Shown here: positions 1 to 12,149 of the stretch, in pieces
Position numbering within the stretch: the first letter of the stretch is position 1
Layout of the letters: each line of letters begins with the position of its first letter
Assembly (NCBI GenBank): GCA_019614645.1
Contig: JABWDB010000066.1
Location: 372,001-436,000 of the forward strand
Length of the DNA: 64,000 bases
Direction of reading: 5' to 3'
From: Stratiolaelaps scimitus
Taxonomy: Eukaryota; Arthropoda; Arachnida; Mesostigmata; Laelapidae
The notes under the pieces: generated by a model
Databases searched by the model: none
The model's input: only the letters and a program-made list of their open reading frames with translations
What the model was told of the DNA's origin: nothing
Position numbers and translations under genes: made by a program

Positions 1-3000
1 ACAGAAGAAGATGATGATACCTCCCTGCCTGAATAATCTTGGAACTTTCAGAGCTTCCGCGAACCAAATTTGACAATGTGAACTCAAAGGAGCCCTTGAG
101 TGAACCTTGACGTCTTAACGATAATTCACTTTTGGTCAAGTATCCTCTATTTCCCAATGTCCATTGCAAAATGTGCGGGTATGTGTTTGTGCTTGCTAAT
201 TTTTTCCGATCTTTCGTTGAAGCCAATGCGCAGGAACCAGTGGCAGAACACTCACAGAATTGAGCGCGATCGAGGGGAATCTTAGTCGTTATCGTCAACA
301 TAAGCCACTGGAATCATTGCCCTCGAAGGAGGGCCACATTTGAACGGCGATAGGTATGACTAGTTCATGGAGTACCCTCGTTCATGGATGCAGCTAATAT
401 CCATTTATATTACTGTAAAAATGATTGAAATGTTGTTAACACTTTATATGTCGTCGAGGTTATATACGCCAGAGGCTACATATTGTTCCGGCTCAGGTGT
501 TCACGAAGCTGTGTGCAATATCTCTGTGAGTGTAGCTAGTCAATCTATTATGAGTACCCGAAACGAGGTAAGGATCTACGCGCTCCTAAGGCTATTTGCC
601 TCCAACGCCGCCGCCGCCGCCGTCGCATCCGGTGACACACATATAAATATATAGAGTGCCAAGTGCGTTGACGCCGCCGCATGACACAACAAGTATCACT
701 ATAATTTCGCTACGTCGATGTATGGCATCCCGAGAGTTGAACCAGTGACTCTTAGCGCTGTTTTTTCCAACCAAATAATGCTCAGACCAGTATGGCCTTA
801 TGCATATTCTAGTGTGCCACAGACCTAATTGATAACTATAGCAACATACACCAAGAACAACAACAACAAAAACCACTTGACTTGAAAGTCCATAATCAAG
901 CTAAACTTCAATCCAGTCTCGTCACCCTTTCATATGCTGCGTCCACTTCCACCACACATCAATAATGTTTAAGGACAAAAGCTAAACGTCAAATATATCA
1001 TTGATTACGTATGCGCAAACGGTGCCACTTCATCCTCATCATCTTTTTTTTCTAATGCTTTAATATTCATATAACACGACCCGTATCTTGCGCCCATAGC
1101 TCGCCCAACAACAGCAGCAGCAGAGGCGGTGGCGGTCTGCGCGTTACGGCAACAGCCATCGCTGAGGTGTGTACCAATTCATTCATTCATATATAATATA
1201 TATATATATATATTTCGAAAACAACCGACGAATCGGTATTCATGGTTGCTCTCGCCTTCAACAACGGCCGCGTTTTGAAACGATCCCCAAAAAAAAACGA
1301 AGCCGATTATTTTGTTGTCTTCGTCATCTCGTCGCTCAGCGGTGGTTCCGACGTCGGCCGATCAGCGGGCCAACAATATTCGATTTCTCGCTCGTGAACG
1401 GCTCTCAGGCGAAGGGGCCACCGTCATTTGACCGTAACGTCATTACGTCGCGCGTACAACTTCGAGCATTTATTATTATGAACGCCAGTGATCCCATTGA
1501 CCGTTGGACCTATATCAGCAACAGCAGCAGCAGCCGCAGCAGCAGCAGCAACATCATCATCATCATCATCATCATCGGCCTCATTAATAGTAGTAGCGTC
1601 TAATGCCGTTGCCACGCAGGCAACGTGTTTAGTGAAACACGTCGTCGTCTATCGGGTGTGGGGCGTATTTTGGCCGGGATTGACTTTATCTCTTCGATTT
1701 CATCTTTGCCACCTCTGTCGCTTCTCGATGATGCCGATGCTAATGACTACACTGCAGGGTGACGCGTTTTAATTAATTGAGGAAGTTGTGAGGGTTTGTT
1801 CTTTCAGTTGGCAGCGGGCATCGCGCTAATGCCGGCACTAAACACGACTGTGATCGTTTGGTCGTGGAACGGTGTTGGCTTCGATTGCCCATACATTGCC
1901 CGGTAGACAACCATTTCGATTTGACGTTAGCAAACACAAGTGTAACATAACAACGTGACAATATGACGGTCCTAGAGTTATATATAATATTTGCCGAGCT
2001 AGCTTTGATGTGAGAAAGAAATAGCCCCATCTACTATACATTTTTTTTTGTTGAGGCTGTTGTAGGACTGTTGTATTACTGCTATTGTGCTTCGTGTCGC
2101 ATCAAATAGGCTATGGAGACTATACGAGCGACAGTTGAATTTCTGTTAAACTGAAGTCAGTTTCACGAAGGGAACAGCGAACAAATATCGATTTTATATT
2201 CAGCTAATCAAAAACGACACCACAACAAATTGTGCACTTAAGACGCCTGATATACTTAGTGGACATTAATTGACGCGTAGTATTTGACGCTACCTCGAAA
2301 TATTGTAGTATTGTACAATCGCGCTCGCGGTATTAACCAAGGCCGCTCGTTAGCGTTGGCGCGCGTTCCGCCAATAACTAGTCCATATAAAAACACACAC
2401 ACAATTTACGCTCGACACAAAGCTCAGCTTGAATCAGTTCGAGTAAATATATAAGCATCAAATACGGAAGAACGAAAAAATTCGAACGACTCGCATTGAT
2501 TGTTTCACAATAATTCGAATGTGAGAATTGTAAGAAAAGCATTGTCAGAAGCAATCGGCATTATCGGAAAGTTACGCGTCCGGCTAAAAGTATGAGCATA
2601 TTTACCCATAGACGATAAATAGTGTACGATAATAGTGCAGTAAATTTTTTGTGGTATTTTTGTATAAATATACTCGTATGTTTATTGCCCGTACTGGTGA
2701 TGGTAACTACGATTCTATTATTATTAATAATAATAATAATAATAATATATAATGTGTATACTAACGTTAAGCGCAATTTGGTTGTTTGCCAATGAGAGTG
2801 GAAGTCGCGGTGTCATGACGGTGGTCGCTTAACGGGCCCCCTTACCGATGATAGGCGGTAGGCAATTTACATTATGCCCTAATTAACCATTTCAAAGTGA
2901 TACTGACTGTTTACGATGTCAACTCCAAATGAAGATATCTGTGATTGGATTGGATCAGACGTCGAATACCACAAATGAAAGGAGATCGAATGCATTTTAC

Positions 3001-3560
3001 ACTAATCTGATTGACGGTTAACATGTCGACATTCATATACAAAGACACACACACACATATGTATATATACACATATACACTATACGGATGATTCGAACAA
3101 GGCAAGTAGTTGTCATACTTAGACGACGTAGTGCAAACGCCTGAAATCCTAACGGCAACAATCCTAACTACAGTTACAGGTGGTAGAACGAGCAAGCGCT
3201 GCTGTCAGAAGCAATAAGCTTGAGAAAGTCCCACATCACTTTCATCATCATAGTCGTGTTCAGCAACAGCAGCAGCATAATGCGCGGGCGTGTGTGCGTA
3301 TGTATAGGTGAATCCATCCGTCTGTCTTGTGGAACTAATATGGGTGTCAGTTCCACACCCGAACGTCAAGAGCCTCTATTCCTTCGTTCATCAGTTCCTC
3401 CATGCTTCTCTACCTCGGTGATATTCCAACGAAATGTCATCATGTAGATTTAAACACCGGCTACCAATGGCATCTGGCAGGGAGAGGAGGCGACGAAATA
3501 TTGGAAAATGCTAATCAAACAAACGAAACGCGTTATTCTCCGAAGCCATAAGGGATAAGG
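1..3560. other. intergenic region upstream of gene 1
   Basis: No convincing gene is visible. The stretch holds an (AT)n tract near 1190-1213, CAG/CAT-type repeats at about 1517-1575 that create artificial poly-Ala, poly-Ser and poly-Asp reading frames on both strands, and a (TTA/TAA)n tract at about 2715-2748. Short open frames here are below 150 codons, many start at non-ATG codons, and none resembles a known family. Confidence 0.6.
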
Positions 3561-3567
3561 GAAAATC

Positions 3568-3606
3568 TATTTAAAGTGGAGCAACATGCCACCTATTAAA
3601 TCAAAG
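3568..3606 (+). promoter_or_regulatory. putative core promoter of gene 1 (TATTTAAAG box)
   Basis: TATTTAAAG at 3568-3576 lies about 30 bases before a TCAAAG that could act as an initiator (3601-3606). The same TATTTAA heptamer precedes genes 2 and 3. It would give a 5' leader of about 260 nt with an upstream ATG near 3748, which is long for this family, so a leader intron or another start site is possible. GTGAGTGAG at about 3713-3721 is a usable splice donor. Confidence 0.4.
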
Positions 3607-3864
3607 CGAAAAGCAACGCGAAGCCACTTGTGAATTTTCCTTTCGTGGTTGTCGACGTCGTCAACGTGTCGCGTGCTCCACGTACACACCACTCGGTGTA
3701 TTTCTACCGAGTGAGTGAGTGTAGAGTGATTGTGTGTGTTCGTGTATATGTGGGGTGGATCCGTCGTTCGAGCGGTGACGACCCCCCTGCGTTCAGCAAG
3801 TGCAACCTAGCGGACCCCTTCGAAGTTCAAGTCAGCCGAATACGCCCGGATCTAGCAGACAGCT

Positions 3865-4518
3865 ATGCGTCTCCTTTGGATACCGTGCCTGTTGGCTCTC
3901 GTGATCAGCTGCTCGGAAGCTTTCAAGTCAAAGGGTAAAAAGTCGTCTGGCTGCCCACACCATCACCACCATCATCACCGCGAACACCCGGAGATTGTGA
4001 GGTATATGACGAAGATCGTTCCGATACCGGAGCCAGTTCCGCATCCTGTTCCCGTGCCCGTTCCGAAGTTCGTGGCGATTCCGACTCCCGTCGAAGTCCC
4101 ACACCCGGTACCCGTGCCGTACAAGGTTCCCGTTGTGAAGCGAGTCCCAAAGATCGTGCCTGTCCCTAAGGAGGTCCTGGTACCTAAGATGGTTCCCGTG
4201 CCGCACGAAGTGCCATTCCCTGTTCCAGTGCCGGTCATCAAATATGTCCCCGTCCCAATTCATAAGACTGTCCCAGTGCCGATTGTCAAAGAGGTCCCAG
4301 TACCAGTTCGGGTCCCGAAGTACGTACCAGTGCCGTACCACAAGGTGATCAAAATCCCCAAGCCCATCGCGGTTCCGGTCAAGGTTCCGGTGTTTAAGCA
4401 GGTGATCATCAAAAAGCCGATCGAGGTGCCCGTACCGTTGTACGTGAAGAAGCACGTCCACGTTCATCACGCCCCTCATGAACACCACCATATGGCAATG
4501 ATGGCTGGAGGCGACTGA
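3865..4518 (+). CDS. secreted Val-Pro-rich structural protein, paralog 1 (217 aa)
   Basis: Likely a secreted extracellular-matrix or cuticle-type protein. The ATG at 3865 opens a good signal peptide (residues 1-19, MRLLWIPCLLALVISCSEA). A basic linker follows with a single Cys (residue 30) and seven consecutive His (32-38). The Val-Pro core spans residues 44-196, with VP/IP dipeptides alternating with Lys, His or aromatic residues. The tail is rich in His and Met and ends in Gly-Gly-Asp rather than the Gly-Trp of genes 2-4. The core aligns residue for residue, without gaps, with the other three paralogs. The central KVPV..RVPKIV and the late KVPVFKQV..KKP blocks are the best conserved parts. 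It is the most divergent copy and has a few acidic residues in the core. The reading frame is uninterrupted with no intron in the coding part. The composition recalls insect Vajk-type and other low-complexity cuticular proteins, but I infer no orthology. Confidence 0.9.
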   Translation: MRLLWIPCLLALVISCSEAFKSKGKKSSGCPHHHHHHHREHPEIVRYMTKIVPIPEPVPHPVPVPVPKFVAIPTPVEVPHPVPVPYKVPVVKRVPKIVPVPKEVLVPKMVPVPHEVPFPVPVPVIKYVPVPIHKTVPVPIVKEVPVPVRVPKYVPVPYHKVIKIPKPIAVPVKVPVFKQVIIKKPIEVPVPLYVKKHVHVHHAPHEHHHMAMMAGGD

Positions 4519-4860
4519 GACGGAATAACGCGTTCAGTTAAAGAGATCGGGCGCTCTAAGGAGCTTCACCGAACTGGCCAGTAGGGTCACTCAGTTGTGA
4601 GTCTTCCTGCGTACCGAGTTGACCTGTCCTGTTGTTCATGAATTCAGTGAAATGTCCACGAACATCTAACAAAAATATCTGTTGCCATTTAGTTAAGCGA
4701 ATCCCTAACGAATCTCGCTGGACGGGGAGCATTCATTCAGTGTTTGGGTGTCGCCCCTGTAGCGCCCCAATGTTCCTGACATAATGATCATAATAATAAT
4801 AATAATTAAACAATGCGCAGAACGATTAGGAATTAGTGCACAGAGCGCTTGCATCCCGAT
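4519..4860 (+). other. 3' region of gene 1 with ATTAAA and (AAT)n
   Basis: An (AAT)n tract at about 4789-4804 is followed by ATTAAA at 4805-4810, the commonest variant poly(A) signal, about 290 nt after the stop codon. No AATAAA occurs before about 5335. The 3' end near 4825-4840 is therefore plausible but not certain. Similar (AAT)n tracts lie a few hundred bases after genes 2 and 4. Confidence 0.35.
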
Positions 4861-7800
4861 CCGCCGCTCTGTACTGCTTACAATTAATATCGATCACAAT
4901 AGCCCAGTAATTATCGAGTAGGTTAACGGCTGTCTCTCCACTCGCTAGCTAATTATAAGTGATAATTGTTTCAATGAATCTAACGAACGTCCCAGCAGCT
5001 GCCACTGCTTTTCTTGATAATATCATTAGTTTTGCTTTGTCTCGTTTTGCACCGCATATTACGCGATCATTACGGTTGAGCGGTGACTGACACTCATCTT
5101 CTCCTGGAAGTACAAGTTCCGAAGAAGTACCGTTATGTGCCATATCATACAACGGGGTATTATCAATAGATGCTTTGTGGGTGTGCGTATCAATATCAAC
5201 AGTCTTTTTCGCGATGTTGCGTTCGTGTAGTGAAATATGGATAGCATAGATACACACGCGCAATTGTATATGTGTATATGTTATAGACACAATTGAGTGG
5301 CTACGATTTGTTACTATTTATGCTGATTATGAGTAAATAAATCATCGATTGGTCCACGTTGGAGGACGTTTTTCCGTCAACGTTATTCGTTGTTGCGATT
5401 ATTTATGATCACCTATGGTTATGCTATCGATTTTATTCTCCAAGCTGCATATTGATCAAGTTTATATATATATATATATATATATATTCTCATCACATCG
5501 ACGGGAAACGCGCTACGAGTACAATAATAATAATAATAAGCCAGAGTATTACGATAGAATTTTCCCCGTAAGTGGAACACTCAATTGATTGAGGTTGCTA
5601 TTGCAGCAGTAGTTTCCTGTTTGTTAACACTATCCAGATGCCCGCTGCTGTATGATCAGCTTCAGTGAACGAGTGGTACCTTGGTCGGTTGAGATCGAGC
5701 GGCATCTGAAGAGGCCGACGATCGCAGGGACGAGAGGATAGACCACGACGACTAACCCGTTAGTTGCCTCTGCAGGTCTTGGTGTGCAGCAATATTAATT
5801 ATTATAATTAACTAAGTTCGAAATCACAGCCGAGGTGTTCGAGATGCAAGGCGTTTTAATGAGCAAAAGTCTCATGGTACAGTCGCATATAAAAGATGGC
5901 AACTGCTGCTGATACTAAATTTAACGTGATCTGATTCCGCTGGTAGTTGCTGGTCACGACGGAGTCCTCACATAGAATCGCCGACAGCGATGATGCAACA
6001 TCAAGCAACGGTCTAACATCGCCAATACATATGGCATCAAGCAATTGGCATCTACTAGAAGATATGAAGCGGACGATGTTGCCCGACGGTGGCGCAGCGA
6101 TGTCCAAAACGTCATAAACGAAATCCCCCTACCAATAACGAGGGCGTCAAATTGTACACACATAACACACCGTAACACACACACACACACACGCACATAG
6201 ACACGCGTGGATCAGAGCAGACCAACGCAGACAAATATAATACCATAATACTCCATCTATAGGAATCACCGTAAAGGCCCGACGCGGGCAGCCGGGACGA
6301 GGTCGAAGACTCATCATGCCATCACATGAGTCGGTCAACAACACTGTGCACAGCATGAATCGATGTGTGCCTTGGTCCGTCGGCTCCGATCGTCTCGATG
6401 TTCGTGTCTTCGAGCCGATCCGACCCGGCGAACTTAGGGCTAAGCGGTTCACGCTCTGGCGTTCGGCTAACCAGCAGCACCCAATGTCGTCACGCTTGCA
6501 TGCCACCGTACACGAACACATTGTATAAACGATGATGACAGCAGCGGCAACAGCAGCAGCAGCAGCAACAACACACACATAGCGTCTTCCCTGATCGCAC
6601 TGAATCGCATCGCATAACACGGCATGACGCGCCAGTAAGCCAACGAATCGGCTCGCCAGGCGACGCCAGGCGAAGCTGACACACTACCACCACCCCATGG
6701 AATAGTAGTATCCAATGCTCGTTCTGATGACGTTGCTGGTGGTTAGGGTGTCTCTTGGCGGTTCGTGTTGCGCCGATCTGTTGATCCCAACACCGGGCCC
6801 GGGGGTTGGTGGGCGGGGGGGGGGATTTCTTGTCTGTTGCCAGCTAACGCGCGCTGATGGCGTTAGTGGCCGTGCGTCGAATGGATGTTGGATGTTTTAG
6901 TAGCTGCGACCAATGTATTAGTGGTACATCTATCTATCTATGTATGTATCTATGTATCGTCACCAGACGAACGCAGAGGCTGCTGGTGCTCGTTGTGTTG
7001 CCGTCGCCATCGCGCACCACAACACCCCACCAAAATGTTGCTTGGGGTCCCTTCCTGTATTATGTAACCATTGGGAAGCAGCGTTTCATCCAGGGCCAAG
7101 CAGGGCATCAAGCAAGCGAACGGTGAATGTTGTCGCTGAAGACACGGCTGGATACGGGGACGTACACACAGTACGTCAGCAGCAGGAACACTACAACGTT
7201 CCATCTATATAATCACGCTTGAATGGTAACATCAGCAGGAGCAGCGGCACCACGCGAATAGCTGTTGCACCCACAATATAGAAATAGTATTATACATTGT
7301 AGTAGCTGTAGAAATGATGACCCCCCCCCATACTCTAACAGACGGACGACTAGGCCCGATCTGCCACTGATGCTGCTGCTGCTGCTGATGCTGATGCATG
7401 TGGTTGCTTGTCTATATGTCCATTCGTCTATCCAACTATATGTCCGTGCGCGTCACTCATTTGCTGCTGCTGCTGCTGGTGGTGGTAATACCATGCCATT
7501 GTGGAAACTGTGCCAGCATCGCGGCGAGGTGATGATCAACGATGGTGAGAGAAAGTGATGCCCAAGGGATGAAGTCCAACATGAGACACTTCGGCACCCG
7601 CGGGTAATGGTTACTTTCAGTTGCTGTTGCTGCTGACGCTGATATACAATGAAATGGATTGATGGCTCTTATAGAAAGCCACCACTGCTGCGATAGTGGT
7701 CGCGTCACTGATGCTGCTGCTGCTGTTCGTGGGACTACCCTTGATTGTAACTGCTGTTCTTGTTGTTATTATTATTGTTATGGTTGTTGTTATTGTTGTC

Positions 7801-8130
7801 GTTGTCGCTGTCGTCGTCACACGCTTTAGGGTTCAAGAGCACGCGAAGGTCGCTGTCATCCATGTGTCCGGCACTTGACGAAGCCCCTCACGACGAAACG
7901 ATCCCATCCAAATGATGGTGGTTGGCTGTGTAGATGATTGGGCTGGCGCTTGTCGTTGTGGTGATGTTTGAGGTGCGTGATTCGACGTTTATGACTTACA
8001 AGACAGGCGATTATATTGCGAGATAAAATAATGCCGTAGGGAGATGTCGTCGCGAAGCAGACGCACGCAAGCTATCATCCTCATAAAACTGCTGCTGCTG
8101 CGGTTATCACAATACAACAGCAAATAACGT
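4861..8130. other. intergenic region between genes 1 and 2, first part
   Basis: Nothing recognisable as a gene. It contains an (AT)n tract near 5462-5486, CAG/GTT-type trinucleotide runs (6538-6570, 7374-7396, 7700-7800) and a G-rich run at about 6795-6825. Open frames on either strand here are mostly trinucleotide artefacts coding for poly-Leu, poly-Val or poly-Cys. Confidence 0.6.
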
Positions 8131-8142
8131 ATATACTACTAT

Positions 8143-8187
<45 letters not shown>

Positions 8188-8222
8188 TATAGTAGTATAT
8201 ATATATATATATATATATATAT
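8131..8222. repeat. AT-rich hairpin and (AT)n microsatellite
   Basis: The arm at 8131-8149 (ATATACTACTATGTGATAT) is the reverse complement, with one mismatch, of 8182-8200. The two arms flank a pure (AT)n run and are followed by a second (AT)n run to about 8222. The whole could fold as one long hairpin or cruciform. It probably arose from palindromic AT-repeat expansion. Confidence 0.85.
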
Positions 8223-9873
8223 AGCGCTGATCTTCCAGAGGAAAGCAAAGGTCTTGTAGGTGCCGAGTAACGCGAGTGAATGTGGCCTTGTGATGTAACT
8301 AAAATTAGGCAGATGCTTTTTGTATATGTAGGTCTTTCACTGCAGCTGTTCCAAACGAGCTGTCAAGCAATGCTGGCGCGACGACGTACGGATTATTATA
8401 GTTCAAAGTTTGCCGTTAGGTTTACCCATCATAAGAGGCAATGACGAATTAATATACAGTCTATTGACCTTACTTATGGCCTTACGAAGGCAGTTTCGTG
8501 TACCCCGTCCACTCAGTGTTCAAAATGAATTTCTATTTTCATTGTTTCCACCGTATCTTTCCCTTATTTCAGAGAGTAAGCTAATTTTCAAGCAAACGAA
8601 TGTACGGAAACGCGACGAAATGTAACTGTACACATGTGATGAGCGTTGAGAGCATGTATCTGACGAATGAAATTAATGAAAACAACAAATTTGAACATTG
8701 AATGGCAACGCACGTGTTCTAGTTGACAAGGTGCTACCATACTGTTATGCCCACTCGCATATAGTCGCTGCATAGGGTGTGGCATAATCTCTCCAGTGGA
8801 ACATTTGTAGCCTGAGCGTTTTTGGCGAATTACACCCCTCGGATAATACATACATATCTGATCGTTCTCAAGGGTTTCAATCTCTACGCATCGAATCGCC
8901 CTTTCGTCGTTAGACCGCGGCGTGGGGATCAGATTCTAGTTTTTGAACGTAGCTGCATAGATCCAATTGCTCAAAATGTCAAGTACTATTTTTAAGCTCT
9001 AATGAACTTCCATTCTATTGTTAGTGGTGTGCTCACGATGACACCGGCGCGTCGATGCGGGTCCACGCTCGTAGGTGGCTCCGAGATGTGATTTCGTAAC
9101 TTCGAACGGATACACGTGTCTTTTCGTGTAGTCCACAACAATTTGTAGTCGGACGTACAACACGCTGATCTCAAATTTGGCAGCGAAGCGTCGAACGACA
9201 ACAATGATACCTCTTTCATATATATATATATATATATTATATAAGATGTGTCTTTAATATTAATTGCGGTCGTTAAGCGACGTACTAGTATAACCACACG
9301 GTCACGTTATAATTGCAGTTGCAAGCGAACCGAACAACGACGAACGGTGGAATATCAAAAGCACACAGATAGCCCATCAGCAGACCCGAGGACGACGACG
9401 ACGACGGCGCAGCCACAACACAGGCGCGGCAATAATTAGCGGCAGGCAGACAGCGACCTTTTTGCCACTAAGAACAGCTGCTCGCATTAATCGCCCTATG
9501 CGTGCTCACGTTGTACGAATATAAAATAGCTACGCGTTGCTCATTGCTGCTGTTGTTACGGCCATAGCTTCGCAGCGGGCAGCAGGGGGGGCGAGGATAT
9601 GATTGTGGTGGCGATGTTTCAGTTGCGTAACAGCAATACGGCCAGTTTGTGTACCCCGAAAACATCTATTCTAAATATAAATCCCTCTTGACAACAGCAA
9701 CGTGCACCATCTTATTATAGAATAGTAAAAATTATCATTCCCGTCATTATTTATGGCGTTAATTCGAAATGACGGCGATGATATTCAGTAAACCAATCTC
9801 ATATGTGAATGCTGTCCACAATTAAATTTCATCTTTGCTTCTACTGCTGATGATGAAGAATGCCAAAACCGAA

Positions 9874-9911
<38 letters not shown>

Positions 9912-9932
9912 GTGTGTGTGTGTTTGTGTGCG
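9874..9932. repeat. compound microsatellite (CT)n(TA)n(TG)n
   Basis: About eleven CT units run directly into about eight TA units and then TG units with interruptions. It is a simple compound microsatellite, probably polymorphic, with no sign of function. Confidence 0.9.
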
Positions 9933-10488
9933 TGTTTTATTAACATATGTGGCCAACCGGTGATTGTGTGCAAATTAGTGTAACCGTATATTTGGGTATA
10001 TTTTTGTGTTTGTTTATTTGTCTCTGAACCTGTCCGTGCAGCTGCTCTTAAAGATTTTAATAGTAGAATAAGTGAAAGTGTTCTTTGTGTGTGTTTACAA
10101 ACAAACAAACGAGATGGACGCGCACAAACACACACAGGGCAGACTGACTGACCAAAGTGATCGATATTGAAAGTGGTGCAGCCTTTTGTATTTTTGCTTG
10201 TTTATTGACATTTCTCAGACATTCACCGATCACTCGGCCATGACTTTGTTCCCACGTAGCATCAGCTAGCGGATATCACACCACGGGAAGCATAATACAA
10301 CCAGCAGCGTAACCCGACTGACAGACGCTGTTAGTCGTTGTCTGTTGAATCGGAAACTGCAGCATCAGCAGCTTGAATAACAACAGCAAATACGGGTATA
10401 CACAGACACACACACAGACCTCAATTGGATATTGTACATCGTAGTACGGATCGCCGGGAGCCACGGGTCTCGACTCGTTAGTGCACTA

Positions 10489-10491
<3 letters not shown>

Positions 10492-10535
<44 letters not shown>
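10492..10535. repeat. (AT)n microsatellite
   Basis: A nearly pure AT dinucleotide tract of about 42 bases. It makes spurious Tyr-Ile reading frames on both strands. Confidence 0.9.
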
Positions 10536-10541
<6 letters not shown>

Positions 10542-11122
10542 TATAGACTAGTATAATACTACATAGGTAGAGCCAACTGGTAGAGAACTGATACCACGCG
10601 GCATTTTGGGCCAGTATTTTTATGATGGTAAAGCGACGGTGTAGTTGCAACAACGACACGGATAGACAATCACACACACACAAACATGTTTCACCCGAAC
10701 TGTTGTTGCTGTTGTTCTATTCTATGGGCACTAGGGTGCGCCACTGCCTTCGCGGGAGTCAATTTAGCAATGGCAACAAGAACAGCAACAATAACAACAA
10801 GTTTAAATAATATAAATAATAATGATAAATAGCATTACAAAATACACCAGTAATGGCGTCGAACGGACACAAACAAAAAAAGTGACAGATGATGATCAAA
10901 CGAGAATAAGTGAGAGACACCGAAATTAGGGGAAATAGAATAAATATAATAGACGTATTGATCCCGGCAATTCATATATCTAAACGTGTCAAATAGTGCT
11001 CAATGGTGTTGTGGCTTATGCGTGACGTAGAAGGGAGTCTCTTAAGCATTGCAAAACGGCAGTTCCTTTAATAAACCCTATATAAATCCCTATCTTTATA
11101 TTACTCTGTTCTTTTACCATAA

Positions 11123-11175
11123 TGATAATAATAATAATAATAATAATAATTATTATTATTATTATTATTATTAAT
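11123..11175. repeat. (AAT)n/(ATT)n palindromic trinucleotide repeat
   Basis: About nine AAT units switch directly to about nine ATT units, so the tract is a self-complementary palindrome of about 50 bases. The phase flip in the middle is unusual for a simple trinucleotide repeat and suggests an inverted duplication or a replication-fork fold-back. Confidence 0.85.
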
Positions 11176-11379
11176 TGTTATTAAAAAGAAAAAATAGAGA
11201 ATGACCAAGGAAAATTTGCCAAATAGGTCCACTACGAATCGAGTCCTGTGCAGATGGAACTACGTGTGGCATATTCTAAATGTAACCTACAACCGACTAG
11301 AGGGAGCGAAAAACTCCGTTGGATGTACACCGTGGTCCGTCGCGGTGCACGACTCTTGAGTGAGTTTATATCTGGAGGC

Positions 11380-12107
11380 TAGGCAGAAAAAAGCTAGACA
11401 AGAAAATGGCATTGAACAGACGAAGGGTGGTAGTGCCGAATGGACTTGATCTCAAAGTGATGATTATACCCGCTATGGACGATAACGGCATTGTTATATT
11501 GAGTAACTGCGGAAAAACGAAAGCACCAATGCAACCCAATATCTCGAGTTCTTGAAAGGAGTCGTGGACAAATGGAAGAGGAATCGAAAGTACCCGGGCA
11601 ACGCAAAACCTCACCGTACGGATGTAATGACGAAGTCGATGAAAGCCAACAATAGTCAGCCAAGGATTGTAATTTAGGTAGAGAGGCCGACGGGTGACCC
11701 CGGCCGATTGATCTGGTAGACGTTCACCGTTCCTACCTACCAATAGTCCTGGTAAAAGAAGAGCTGCAAGCTGTGGAGGGAAGCTTAACAGAGGCTGGCT
11801 ATGCGGAGGTTTTCAGATCAAGTGAAAACCTCGAGTCTTAGTTGGTAACGCCGGTAGTCCAGTTTGCCGTTAATTTATGGCGGATCCGACACTGTTCGGC
11901 CCACGTCTAAAGGTGGTGTCTATTCGTGCATAACGTGTTACTTAACTCTTAAAAAAAAACCTGCAAATATTGGCCAATTTATACCTTTGCGATTTTAGTT
12001 ATTCCCTTGCCAAAAGGAAAAGGGGCAAGTGGTGAGGTAAATTATGCAAACATCAATTTGTCACCACCCGTTTTGCCCAATAAAAAATCATTTGAATTGA
12101 ACTGAAT
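11380..12107 (+). repeat. probable retroelement 3' region ending in TTGAA-type tail
   Basis: The end of this stretch reads like the 3' tail of a non-LTR retroelement. A small hairpin (GGGCAAGTGGTG near 12023 pairing with CACCACCCGTTTTGCCC near 12063) is followed by an AATAAA-containing segment and short imperfect TTGAA-like units at about 12090-12107. Upstream is a short frame of 49 codons starting at 11406 that I do not recognise. No transposase or RT motif was found in this part, so its extent is a guess. It may belong to an element adjacent to the RT relic just downstream. Confidence 0.35.
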
Positions 12108-12149
12108 TCGGTACCGGGAGCTATTTCCAACGAAATTAGACATGGTAAC

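Noticed and set aside
3928..4491. Long antisense frame opposite gene 1 (187 codons), with similar ones opposite genes 2, 3 and 4 (225-299 codons)
   Set aside because: They exist because Val, Pro, Lys and His codons read backwards rarely give stops. They lack signal peptides or family matches, while the sense frames have signal peptides and cross-paralog conservation.
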